Source of the DNA: Dendrobium chrysotoxum | Lineage: Eukaryota; Streptophyta; Magnoliopsida; Asparagales; Orchidaceae | Assembly: GCA_019925795.1 (NCBI GenBank) | Contig: CM034298.1 | Span: 25,039,556-25,103,555 of the forward strand | Length of the DNA stretch: 64,000 nucleotides | Reading direction: 5' to 3' | Shown: in pieces, positions 12,210 to 24,133 of the stretch | How the letters are laid out: each line of letters begins with the position of its first letter | Position numbering within the stretch: position 1 is the stretch's first letter | Made by a program: the position numbers and the translations under genes | Notes under the pieces: model-generated | The model's input: the letters and a program-made list of their open reading frames with translations, nothing else | What the model was told of the DNA's origin: nothing | Database searches by the model: none

Positions 12210-13949
12210 TGAACTATAACGACACACTAAGAGGGGAGCTGGCGGGGGGGGGGGGGGGGTGGTTGAATTAGTGTTTTAAAAAATTTGCTTTCAAAAATTC
12301 TTTTTGAAAAACTTAAACCAAATTCATAATTTAAATTCAAAAATCAAATCTTATGATACGAAAGCTAATATAATAGGAAAAATTAAATGCTAGTTTTTCT
12401 ATTTTGATTTTATAGAAAAATAAATATAAAAATATTTTTCTTCTTTTTATTTTTTAGTTTTTATTAATTTTCTTTTTGAACAAAAATAAATCCAAAACAA
12501 ACTTAAAGTTCTTAACTCAAATTTACAAGAAAGTAAAATGCAAAAATTAAAGTGTGGTAAGAAAATAAGAACGAGCATACTAGAAATTTATAGTGGTTCG
12601 ATCAACATCTACTTACATTCACTCTTCGAAGTCCCCCTCTCTGGGTATTGCACTAAACTCTTTAATGTCACTCCTTTTACCCCCATAAAAAGGCAGAGTA
12701 ACCATTATAAAAATCTCTTCCACCAACCCGGTGCAGTGGAGTAGCATAATCCCTTTCACTAATTGTGCGTCGGAGTAGTCGAATCCCTTTCACCAATGGT
12801 GTTGTGGAGTAGTTGGTGGCCTTTTGACTCCAATATATTCTTCCTAAAGTTTCCCTCGAGTAAAACTACGAAGATGGATGTTGGCCAGAGTAATCATGTG
12901 TAGACTCTCTCTCACACACTCACTTGATCCCATAAAGCTATCCTCCCTCACTCTCTACACACCTTTCTCTCCTAAGCCCAATGTTCTCTTTTTAAACTCT
13001 CTCTTATAGAAGTCTCATGCCCCTTAACTGCCAAAGACTTCTTTAAACAAAGTAAGAGTTATTTAAATACCAGGATGTAAGAAAAATCCTAATTTTTAAT
13101 TTAGCTATCTCTGTTTGTATAATACAATCTGAAGACGATATAGTCTGATTAGTTCAATTCTCCCGTTTGTATTGTATGATAAATATTTTCCTGTACAGTT
13201 AGTTTTAATTTTTAACTAATCATCCAGTATAGTCTTAGGGTCGTATAATATGATTAGTTCAATGAATCATAGTTCATGTAGGTTGAACTCTTGGATGATA
13301 AAAAATCATTTCTGTGGATTATCAAGTATGATATGAATTATACCATACGATCTTCATGTTAATTAAGGTTGATTTGATTTTATTAATTTTTGGGATTAAT
13401 TTAGGCAAGATTTTTAAATATTATATAGAACAAATATGTTTATATAGTATGAGTAGAATAATTTATAAAACTCAAAATGTTATCTAACTTTGGTTAGTAG
13501 TAGAATTTCCTGATTAAAACTGGTCATCTTATATAATTTTATTCATACAATATGATTAGTTCAAAATTTAATTCACTTAATAAAAATAATTTAATTAATA
13601 TCAAATTACTCATATCATACAGTGTGATCTAAATCGTACATTATAATATTAAAAAAATTAAATTCTTTAGTTTCATTTGCCTTATGTTGTGTACACGATT
13701 TGCTTAAGCTAACATACACCTTTTTATAATGAAAGACTTAAGAAAAATGAAAAATACAGACTCTTACATAAATTAACCTTTACTACCCAATCTTGAGCAC
13801 TGATCCTTTAGTAGTTCTTGGTGTATGTTATACATAAAATATTAGTACACACAGAAAAAATGTATGTAATAATAATAAATAGGAGAAACTAGATAAATTA
13901 CAATAATATTTGTTATCATCAAAACATAAGCTCTGGCTCCCAGATTACA
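12210..13949 (-). mobile_element. Copia solo LTR I inserted in element E gag
   Basis: Minus-strand LTR with the layout of the Sirevirus LTRs. The start TGTAATCTGGGAGCC lies at 13949, followed by TTTGATGATAACAAA. It has degenerate palindromes (about 13080-13650), the CACCAACCCGGTG block (about 12720), a GAACCACTATAAAT block (about 12590) and a poly-C tract near its 3' end. It has no internal region. It is more diverged than LTRs J, A1 and A2. No clear target-site duplication. Confidence 0.7.
12244..12259. repeat. G16 homopolymer in the LTR 3'-end tract
   Basis: Sixteen consecutive G on the plus strand. It is an expanded version of the poly-C stretch found at the same place in the other LTRs of this type (for example 37281-37290 and about 60446-60453). 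Confidence 0.9.
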
Positions 13950-14389
13950 ATATCTCGAGGACTGATTGAGGTGGTTGGAGAATATATTTGATAGTATGGA
14001 GTGTCCTTCTAAGAGGAAGGTATCATTTGTAGTCTTTTTTTCAGATTATGAGGTGAGCATTAGTAGATGGGCCAACAAGAGGAGAAATGTTAGGAGAGAT
14101 TAAATTCTCTAATTAATTGGGAGGATTTCTTAGATATATATAGAGTTTAGTTTATACCACCTTCAACATGATAACAAAAGTAAGAAACTTTTTTGAGACT
14201 GGTTCAGGGGAGCCTGATAGTTATGCAATATGAGGTAGAGTTCACTGCTTTGACAAGATATGCTCCATAGTTGGTTAGCACTCTTATGAAGAAGTGCTAC
14301 TAATTTTTGAGAGGACTCAGAGTTGAGACAGTCTTCGGTACCATTTCATATTTTGGATTTCTTTGAGCTTATAGAGTAATCATGTTTAG

Positions 14390-14478
<89 letters not shown>

Positions 14479-14800
14479 GGCTACTCATCAATGATGGATT
14501 GCTAATAGAAAGAAGTTCAATAGTGAGGCATCTAGTAGTAGATTTTTTGGGAAGAAGAGCAAATTCATACCTAGAGAGTCCATGAAAGGTGTGGTATCTA
14601 TCCCTATGGTAGCTCAAAGTAGGGGCATCATTACTAGTTCTGGGAGTTTTAATAATAGGGCACCTATATGCCAGAGTTATGACATACATCACTTCAATCA
14701 GTGCTACAGAGTTACTGGCCAGTGTTTCAGATGTGAATATATTGGACTCATGATGGCAAAGTGTCCATATATGAGATCTGACCAATGATCTGGGCCCATA
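13950..14800 (+). pseudogene. gag: Element E gag, C-terminal part with zinc knuckle remnant
   Basis: Degenerate Ty3/gypsy Gag. Recognisable pieces are VEFTALTRYAP near 14230-14265, then a basic region, and the open piece 14582-14788. The latter ends with CFRCEYIGLMMAKC, a CCHC knuckle whose His is replaced by Leu. A long TA microsatellite at 14391-14476 interrupts the coding region. Several stops are present and no intact product is possible. Confidence 0.7.
14391..14476. repeat. (TA)43 microsatellite
   Basis: Uninterrupted TA dinucleotide repeat inside the degenerate gag of element E. It creates a spurious poly-IY reading frame on the minus strand. Confidence 0.98.
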
Positions 14801-15570
14801 TCTAAGAGTTCAGTTTGATCGGGGAGGTCGAGAATAGTTCCACTTTGTATATTTATTGAGAGTTCTGCTAGTAAAGGTAGTGGATTTGGTTCTGTGGTAG
14901 GAAGACCATATGGCAGTAGTCATAACAAGTCTGATAGTTTTGTTTCTCCAGTTCCAGTTTAGCCATGTGTATATAATTTGGCTCAATAGGAGGCTTGAGA
15001 TGCCTTAGATGTTGTGATAGGTATAGTTTACATTTTTGAGCATCCATGCCTTGCTTTTCTTTGATTTTAGAGAGAGTCGTTCATTTATATCCAAGTATTT
15101 TTTTGATTTACCACACTTGCCTTCAGTTTTATGGCTTATTTCTCTTTATGTTATCTTCTCGACTAGAGATGATATGATATCTAGTAGATTATATTTTTAT
15201 TATGTTGAGATTTCTTATAAAAAGTGGAAATCCAGTTTAATTTAATTACCTATTTCCTTATTTGCTATTATTTTGTGTATGGACTAGTTGAGTCAGTATA
15301 AGTCTCATATTAATTTCTTGAAGAAGTGAGTTAAATTATTTTTGGAAAGTGAGAGTTATGTATTTCAGGGTGTTGGAGGAGTTCTATCATGTTTGATCTC
15401 TATTGTGGAAGTAGATAGACTATAGAAGAAGGGTTATATAATGTTTTTGTCATCAGTTTGGGATAGGAGTATAGATTCTGTTACTCTTTTTGATGTTCTG
15501 GTAGTATGAGATTTTTTAGATGTGTTTCCTAAGGAATTAGTTAGTTTACCTCTATATAGAAATATACAGT
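14801..15570 (+). pseudogene. pol: Element E aspartic protease region, degenerate
   Basis: Retropepsin-type region between gag and reverse transcriptase. The frame beginning at 15036 has FFDFRESRSFIS where Tekay-type proteases have DSGASHSFIS, so the active-site Asp may survive but the DSGA motif is lost. Around 15490-15570 is the VFPKELVSLPLYR block that leads into RT. Stops and frame changes throughout. Confidence 0.6.
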
Positions 15571-16340
15571 TTTGCATTGATGTCTTTTTAAGAATGGTCC
15601 TGATTTTTAAGGCTCCATATAGGATGGTACCTAAGGAGCTTCAAGAATGGATGGTTTAGCTTAAAGAGTTAGTTGATAAAGGATTTGTTCATCCTTGAGT
15701 GTCTTTGTGGGGAGCACATATTTTATTTGTAAGGAAAAAGGATTGTATGATGTGCATGTATATTAACTGCAGAGAGTTAATTAAAGGTACTATAAGTATC
15801 CTCTACCACAAATTAATGATATATTCGATCAGCTTGTTGGATCTTCTGTATTCTCAAATATTGATTTACGATCTGGCTTCTATCAGGTGAAGAAGAGAGA
15901 GTCTGATGTGTTAAAGATAGCTTTCAATATGAGGTATGGACATTATGAGTTCTTAGTCATGCCTTTTGGGGTAACAAATGCACCAGCTTTCTTTATGGAT
16001 TTGATGAATATAGTGTTCAAAGATTTTTTGGATAAGTTTATGATTATTTTTATTGATGATATTTTAGTTTTTAATGCTTCTGATAAAGATCATGGTAGAT
16101 ATCTGAGGATTATTTTAGAGACTTTGAGATAGCATCAACTATATGCCAAATTTTCTAAATGTGAGTTCTAGCTGAGGAGTATTTCTTTTCTAGGTTATGT
16201 AGTTAGTAATGCTGGTATCTCTGTTAATCTCTAAAAAGTTTAAAAAATTAATGATTGGCTGAGACCTACTATTATGTTTGAGTTAAGCAGTTTCTTGGGT
16301 ATGGATTGATATTACAGGAAGTTTATGAAGAGATTTTCTC
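15571..16340 (+). pseudogene. pol: Element E reverse transcriptase, degenerate
   Basis: Ty3/gypsy RT. Blocks in order are ELVDKGFVHP near 15668, RYGHYEFLVMPFGVTNAPAF near 15930, and the catalytic FIDDILVF near 16050, where the YxDD motif appears as FIDD. FSKCEF and SFLGYVVS follow near 16150-16200. Two adjoining open pieces (15699-15890 and 15887-16132) are in different frames. The sequence is Tekay/Del-like. Enzymatically dead. Confidence 0.85.
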
Positions 16341-17090
16341 AAATTTTTGTAGCTCTGACAAGAGTAACTCAAAAGTCAGTAGCTTTTCTCTAGACACCAG
16401 AGTGTGAGGCCAGTTTTTAGAGATTTAAGGATTTTTTGACTTTTGCTCCTATTTTGGTTCTTTTATCTAGTACATTAGGGTCTAATAAGAAATTATAAAT
16501 TTTTAATTTTTTCTTTACATTTGACAAATGATTTCAGGTATTCAGTGATGCTTCATTGAGATATATGAGACGTGTTTTGATGTAGAATGATAATTTTAGC
16601 TTATTTTTCTAGATGGTTGAAGACACCTTAGAAGAACTATCCGACACATAATTTAGAGTTAGATAATGTTGTATTTTCCTTAAATATTTGATAGCATTAC
16701 TTGTGTGGTGTTAGGTTCAGGATTTTTACTGATCGTTAGAGTCTAAAGTACATATTCACTTAGAAGAATTTGAACTTGAGACAAAGGAGATGGCTTGAAT
16801 TGATGAAAGACTATGATTTGACTATTCAATATCATCCTGGTAAGGCTAATGTGGTGGCAAGCACTCTTAGCAGGAAGTCTTATGGATTATCATGTATACA
16901 GCTCACTTATTATGATTCTTTGATATGAGATTTGGAGAGATTATAGCTAGGAGTGATTTATTATTCTGATTGGGATTATGGTATATTGGCTCAGATGATT
17001 ATCCAGCCTTCTTTATAAGAGAAGATTCAAGAATCTTAGAAGTCAGATATAAAGTATCGAAAGTTAATTGATCAGATTAGATATAGTAAG
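16341..17090 (+). pseudogene. pol: Element E RNase H region, degenerate
   Basis: Follows RT in the usual Ty3/gypsy order. FSDASL near 16540 corresponds to the first catalytic Asp of RNase H. The block around 16790-16860 (MKDYDLTIQYHPGKANVVAS) is the typical end of the domain. Many stops. Confidence 0.7.
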
Positions 17091-18227
17091 AAATTTAAAC
17101 TACAAGTATCTATTTTGGTATTATCTTTTGAATGAATAGATTATGAGTTCTTAGTTTTGGAGATCTAAGGTGAGAGATTTTACTTGAGGCTCACTATTCA
17201 GGCTATATGATTCACTTAGGAAGCAATAAAATATATAGTGATTTGAAAGCTATATTTTGGTGGCCTACATTGAATAAGGATGTGGCAAATTTTATATCAA
17301 AGTGTGAAGCTTGTCAGTTAGTGAAGGTAGTTCATAAGCAACCAGGAGGTCTTCTGCAACCGTTACCCATTCCAGAGTGAAAATTAGAAGAAGTGACTAT
17401 TGACTTTGCTATAGGTTTTCCCAGGTCGAGAAAGGGACATGATGCTAGTTGGGTTATAGTTGATCTTTTAATGAAATCTGCCCATTTTATTCTGATCTAA
17501 GAGTAAGATTCTATAGACAGATTATCATAGATATATGTGCATGAGATTATTAGATTATATGGGATATCATAGGTTATAATTTTTGATAGGGATGACAAAT
17601 TTACTTATAGACTGTGGATGGGTATTCACTAAGGACTGGGTATATAACTACATAGCTTTTCATCCATAGAAAGATGGGCTGTTTGAGAGAACTATACAAG
17701 TTTTGAAAGATCTTCTGCAACTCTATATTCTTGATTTTGGTGGCTATTGGGAAGACCATATTCCTCTGATCAAATTTGCATACAATAATAATTTTTATTC
17801 AAGTATAGGTATGGCTTCATATGAAACTCTGTATGGTAGAAAGTGTCATATAGTGATATCTTAAACAGGGGTGGGAGAGGCATCTGATTGGGCCAGACTT
17901 AGTTAATTATGCTACTGAAAAGATCCATTTGATCAGAGATAGATTGAAGGTTATATAGGATAGGCATTGATAATATTTTGATGATAAGCATCGGGTTGTG
18001 GAATTTTAGGTAGGAGATTTTGTATATGTGAGGCTCAGGCTGATGAAAGGCATTAATAAATTTGGTAAGGAAGGAAAATTGTGTCCAAGGTATGTTGGAC
18101 CATTTGGGGTTATTAAAAGGATTATGAAATCTGCCTACAAGTTATAGTTGCCAAATCATAAGTAAGAAATTTATAATGTATTCCATGTGTCCCTCTGAGG
18201 AAATTGATATTTGATTATGAAAATAGA
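17091..18227 (+). pseudogene. pol: Element E integrase, degenerate, without chromodomain
   Basis: Integrase of a Tekay-like element. It has an HHCC-type zinc region near 17190-17330 and QPGGLLQPLPIPE near 17339-17375. FPRSRKGHDASWVIVD lies near 17418-17460 and the GPFGVIKRIMKSAYKL block near 18098-18145, ending in FHVSL at about 18180. Chromoviruses of this type normally carry a chromodomain after this point. Here the sequence passes directly into an LTR fragment, so the chromodomain and the start of the 3' LTR appear to have been deleted. Confidence 0.75.
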
Positions 18228-18614
18228 ATCCTTTGAGATTTGTATGGGATCAAGATATGTGATAAGAATTGCTTTGCGATATGAGCTGTTCTATGATATG
18301 AATTTTGGTTTATTTATCTATTTAGTATTATTATTTAAATAATTGGATAACCACTATACTCTTATTTTCTTTCTCATTACAGTGATTTATTAGACTATAT
18401 TTAATTACTTTTAAATATTCATCAAAATATTTGATGAAAAATAATTAAAAAATTAGACCAGTTTGTGTGGCTTACTGAGTTGTTATAGCTCACAGTAGTT
18501 TTACTTCTGGTTTTTATGATTTGGAAAGTAAAGGAACTTGTTATTTATCAGTTAATTTGATTTTTGTATAGCCATGGTTTGTTTAACATTTAGTTCAGCT
18601 GTTTTGTTGATAGC
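18228..18614 (+). mobile_element. Element E 3' LTR fragment
   Basis: Matches 11184-11575 of the 5' LTR (shared AATCCTTTGAG, TGATTTATTAGA and GTTTTGTTGATAGC blocks). The left end is missing, probably in the deletion that also removed the chromodomain. The right end is cut at 18614 by insertion of element D. The uninterrupted target sequence can be read at about 11560-11590. Confidence 0.8.
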
Positions 18615-21600
18615 TGTTGACCTCAAATTTGGCAAAGCGAATTATCTTCTTGACCATCATTAAAATCCAAAATTGAATCATATTTGAATTAATCAAAGCC
18701 AACTTGATCGCATAAAGTTAATTCTATGACGTCGAACCCAATTTGACTCAATTCATGGCTAATTTAACCCCGACGTCATCGCTTATTATTAAATAGAGTC
18801 AATTCATGCCCAAATTATTGTAAATAAAAATCAATTAAATTTAATTGGGCCTTAACAAGTTCATTCAACTCAGCACAAAGTTGAGATTATTGAAAATTAA
18901 TTTGGTTATTAATTAAATAAATTTAAATGAGTGAAATCAAGTCGATTCAACTCGAATCAAATGCAATTTAAAACTCGAAGGCATCGATCAACTTAATTTG
19001 ATATGTCTTTACCCAATCCAAAATTCAAACAACATTGATTAGTTTGAATATATTCAATTAAATTTTTAAAAACTCAAAAGCTAATAATTTTGAAAAGTTT
19101 AATTCAGCTCTTTTTCAAAATTAATTATTCAATTACTCTAAAATTCAGCTTAAAATCTTCGCCCTTAAGTCCCCCAGTAAATCATGATTTTATCCATGCC
19201 TTTGATTTTAAATCAAGGAGGGTAGGATGGTCATTTATCCCTCGTGAGAAGTTTCTAGTTATTAAAAGAGAGGGAGGTGAGCTATCTAAGGACATTCAGC
19301 CTTTGCCTCTATTCGTGTTGGCTTCCAAGCAAAAGTTTCTTGTTTTGTTTTGTATATTCAATCCTTTCATGGAAAATGCATTGGCATTATTAGCAATGGT
19401 GGATTCAATCAAAACTCCTGATGATAGATTTTTTCTATTTATGTTTAAGTAGTGACTTATTTCTTGTGATATATATCTTCTTGAGGTAAATTGAGGAGCA
19501 TGTCTTGGAACTAATTTCATTCTTCCAAAATTTTATAATGGTTGCATTTTGCTCTATTGGATGGCTGCACTTCTTAATTTCTTTTCTTGAGTGGTTGCAT
19601 TTATTCTCCTTTTGTTTTTGAGCAAAAGATGCTTGCAGGGAGAGAATGGAAGTTTTCTTGATGTTGTGGTTAATGATTAATTTGAATCTTGAGAAATACA
19701 TTTAAATGTGTGATGATCTTGTTTAAGTGAAAAGCAAGGATTATTGTCATATGATATTCAAATACTAAGGGAGGCTAATAGCCTCTATTTTTGAAGTTCT
19801 TTTTTTGATTCTTCTTTTTATTAAAGGAGAAAAGATAACTTCTCTTATTCACGAGAAAATGACAATAAAAAATGGTATATCAATCCACTTTCTTTGTAAG
19901 TTATTTCTTGTATGATCTTTAACTTGTTTAGCATATTATTCCTTTCATAATATTAGCAAAGCACCATTGTGTTTACACTTACTCTCACTATTGATATGAC
20001 ATATGAGATAGTGAATTGTATTCGTTAATAAAGTGATGGTTTCTTTAGATCTTTGGAAAGAATGAAGTTGCCTGAAGTCAACTTTCTTTTCCTAATTGCA
20101 TTTAGTATATGTATTGAGTTGGAAAGTAGAAGGTGTATGTATATATTTGGTGGATCATAATTTGTGAAAATTGGTATACATTGTTGTGCTTCATCTTATA
20201 CATGGATGTTTTCTTCTTATGGTTTGGGAAAGGGAAGGTGTTGGAGTAGAGTGTTTTGTATTGATTAATAGTTTTTTGTGGGATATATGAATGTTGGAGA
20301 GTGAAGTGTTGAAGAAAAGCATGGCTGTCTTTCTATCTCTCTACCTTTTCTTCCCTCTCTTCTTTACCTCCATTTTTTTCCTTGGGATGTGTTCCAAAAA
20401 ACCACAAAAATCACTCTCAAAATCAAAGTTCTAAAAGAAGTTCAATAAAGCTTGTGCAGAAGCCCAAAAAAGGTACATTTTAAATTCAATTGCATTTTTC
20501 AAATAGTTATCATTTAAATAATAACTGCTAATCAATATTTTCTCTCTTTTGCTATGTTTTGCAAGGAGCTACGAGAAGCATTTGAATAAGGAGCCATGGG
20601 AGGAACCTGGATGAGGGAGTTGGACAACAAGCAGGAGCTTCAATTTCCTCCATTTCTTTCAAATGCTGCGGTGAGGTGAGCATTCTTAAACTTAGAAAGC
20701 CTTAGGTCTTTGAACCATTTGATGTGCACACTCCCAACCTTATGGTCTTGTAGTAACCCCCTGCATGTAATTTATATTTATTTTGCTATAAATTCGAAAT
20801 AAATTGTGTGCATGCTGGCAATTACGTCAGTGTTAGGATTGCTAGAATTGATTAACTAACCTTAGTCTATCTCCCACTATATCAGTAGGTTCTAAATCAT
20901 TTAAGATTTATTGATTTAATAATTCAAAATAATAATCCTAATAAATTGCAATACCCATAAGAAAATCAAAAAAATAAAATAACAAAAAAATTCACCAATT
21001 AAATAAAAAATAGATAAAAATAAGGAATATAATAATATCCAAGTTAACATTAATAAATGAAATAACATACATAATTCATGATAATAAATTGAAATAAAAT
21101 CCCCTTTAACATAATACTTAAATTAAATTCAACTTAATTATATTAATAAAAAAATGTAAGAATGAAATAATAATGCAGGATCAATATAATAATAAATACA
21201 CAAATAATCATATAAAATTGGAAAATAGATAAAGTTATAACAAATTAATTGAAGAGTTTATTTAAAACTAGAAATATTTAAAAACAAATAAAATTCAAAA
21301 GCAAACTTGAAATGAATTTAATTAATAAGTAATAAATAAAATGATAAAAGAAAATAGATTTAAACACCAAAAATTTAATAGTCAACCAACCTAATAAATA
21401 AAAAAATAGAGACAATGATGATGATAATTAAACCTAAAGAGAAATGTAATTGTCACCCTGTCAATGAAGTTTTAGGCTGGACTGCCTCAGGTTGCGAGGC
21501 TATATATCTTAAGGAGGCCTTGGTCCTCATGCCCATTGTGATAGTGCCCCAAATGGATTGATGAAGTGCAAATATTAAATTATAAACATTCTAAACTAAT

Positions 21601-24100
21601 AATTAGTGAACTGAATTAATTAAAGGAAAATCAGTGATAAAAATGTTTTGGTATTTAAATAAATCATTAATTAATTTCAATAATTAAAATCTATGCTAAA
21701 TTAAATTTAAAATACCAAAAACACTAAAACTTAAACTTAAACTAAATGTTCCCTTATAAGACATTAAATTTAATCCATAGAAAACTTCAAGTGAATCAGG
21801 ATATCCCCAAACTACATAGCATGTTACACACACAGATTTTTTTATTAGAGCATGAACTCTAGCTTTAGGTTAGGCTGGTGTTACTTTTTATTTCTGAGAT
21901 GTATTGATATGGATGTGAATGAGTGTTGGTTGTTATAGCTTTCTGCGGTAGATAACTCTGATATTGTTTTGATGGTTTCACTATAATATGTGATGGCCAT
22001 TTAGATTTTATTAAGTATGGAGTGATCTGGATGTTATTGCTAATAAATTTTTTTTTGTAGGTGGTTATGCTTATGTAGGGCTATTAAAAGGAGGCTAAAA
22101 TTAATAATGATTTAAAGCTAATTGAATTTTTAATAGGTGCTTCTAAAGTCTAGTCCCTATTAAATAATAAAAGTATGGACAAGCTCATAGGTTGTTCAGA
22201 AATGAGAAAATGATTAATTATGATGTGATTTATGATTATGATTTATATATATAAATTACTTACAAACTCATAGGAAGTACAAAGTCCTTTTCATTTTTCA
22301 AAAATGTAATTCATTTTAAAGAGTTATGAAAATGTGTAAAATAAGGCATTTTAACAAAAGAACTGGAATCCAAAGGGAAAAGAACATCCTTTATTTGAGA
22401 GTTCTTTTTATATGGATATCCTATTGGATAAACATACAAGGGGCCTGAAGAAAAGAACTAAGTTGGGAAAGAAAAAATAAAGGCCAAATAAAAATTCCTT
22501 ATTTTAAGTCTTGTGTAATTTTATAGGAGTTGAATCCAAGTTCTTGTCGGTGGAGCCTTGCCACCTTTACTTTTAAGACCCTCGGTGGTATATTAAGTGA
22601 CACTCTCCACATGGACTTTGGATATTATATTTCGGTTGATGGTTTTATTTGATCGATGGTTTATATTGATTGTACAGTAGAAATTGCATGCTTTTTATAT
22701 GTTTCTTTCTTGCATGTGCTTGTGACTAAATTTTGCTAAGCTCTTAGGAATAAAAAGTTTTTCTACTCATAATTAAAAATAAAATTTAGGAATAATAATA
22801 TAGAATGATAAACATTCTAAAAAAGTAAATCTGAGACCATCCTAGGTCACATGCATATTAAAGAATTTCTTCTATACTTATCTTAGACACTTCCTCGCCT
22901 GAGGGTGGAGTTCAGATAATTTGACCAATAGGGATAAGGTGTTGGACTTATGGAAGACTAATCTTCTAAGAAATTATTTTCTATGCCTTTTTAAAATTTT
23001 AAGCATTCATGATTTTTGGTAAGTAGCATTCATTGCATTAGAAATAAAGTAAAAAATTAAAATTTAAGTGCATCATTTCTAGAGGCATAACACCCTTCAT
23101 AAATATAAGGCCACTTAGGCCCTTCTCTTGATGTTGGCCTTAAATTCTAAAAACTTAAACAACAGCTTACCCATCTTTTGTAAGACTGAATGGCATAGTT
23201 TTAATACGATTAGGAGGTTTAGTTGACTTTCTATTTTAGGAAAGAAATAAGTCTGGATTGTACTTCATTAGATAGGTTCAGGCTACTACTCTATAGTACC
23301 CAACTTAGATCTAAGTTCTGAGGCAGACTTCAAATCTTAAGTCATAACCCTCCAGGACTAAAGTCCCAAATTTTTAATAAAAAATCAATTCAAACATAAA
23401 ATTCACTCTAAAATATTATAGCCCAACATAAGATAGATTGGAGTGCTTCTAGGTGGTCCCAGAATCTTAAAGTGCTTCCTACCTTTCATCCTTCTGCTTC
23501 TAAAAAGAACTATTCAATATTGAACTCATCTCCTTAAAATTTTCAAATCTCTCATTGTTATCTCAATCTTTAAAAACTAAGAAAATGCTTGTCACTACTT
23601 TAATTGAGAGTGTTCTTGGGAGAATCCATTTCTCTTGAGATGTAATTAACCATAAGGGCTTACCTTTGTAGGGGACCTGTAACTCCAGATTAAAATAAAC
23701 CTGATCTTATTTCATAAGATAGGGGAAAAATTTATAGGAATGTCAAAACCTATTTTTATATTCAAGTACCTTTAAAAATATCATTTTCACCTTTTAAGGT
23801 GATATCATATGATCAATATTGTATTTAATAACAAAAAAAGAAACATTTCAAACCTCGCTTTTATATTTCAAATACCATTTTAGACTTATATTTCTATCTT
23901 TTTTTTTGAGATGGTATGTTATTCTTCTATTTGTATTTGATTATGAAAGTGAATGATTTTCAAAACCCTATTTTTGTATCTGAGTCTATTGTAGAATATC
24001 ATTTCTATCTCTCGAGATAATACGCTATTCTCAATATCGTATTCAATTACAAAAATAGAAGCACCCCGAATCAACGTGGGCATTTTAAGATTTTATTTTC
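18615..24100 (+). mobile_element. Giant Tat/Ogre-like element D 5' LTR (end approximate)
   Basis: Begins TGTTGACCTCAAATTTGG at 18615. The first 1.36 kb is homologous to 56668-58810, the 3' LTR copy, with one gap: the 3' copy has about 780 bp (57371-58155) absent near 19318 here. The 3' copy is broken at 58811 by Sirevirus A2, so the rest of this LTR has no partner in the window. The PBS-like motif at 24113 implies an LTR of about 5.5 kb, a size known for Ogre elements. The region 20700-24100 has no convincing ORFs and is taken as LTR by position only. Confidence 0.6.
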
Positions 24101-24112
24101 CCATAGGATTTT

Positions 24113-24133
24113 TTTGGAGACTCCATTGGGGAG
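24113..24133 (+). promoter_or_regulatory. Putative primer-binding site of element D
   Basis: TTTGGAGACTCCATTGGGGAG resembles the TGGCGACTCCACTGGGGA-type motif that I recall following the 5' LTR in Tat/Ogre-clade elements. It is upstream of the ORF1-like and gag regions and fits as the end of a long LTR. Confidence 0.5.

Noticed and set aside
14390..14785. 131-codon minus-strand ORF with a long Ile-Tyr tail
   Set aside because: It is the (TA)43 microsatellite plus antisense of element E's gag; no domain.
19090..19452. 120-codon plus-strand ORF in element D's 5' LTR
   Set aside because: The homologous stretch in the 3' LTR (about 57150-57370) has indels that break the frame, so it is not a conserved gene.
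20700..24100. Host genes between element D's LTR homology and its gag
   Set aside because: No reading frame of useful length, no recognisable domain; best explained as the remainder of a very long LTR, though unproven.
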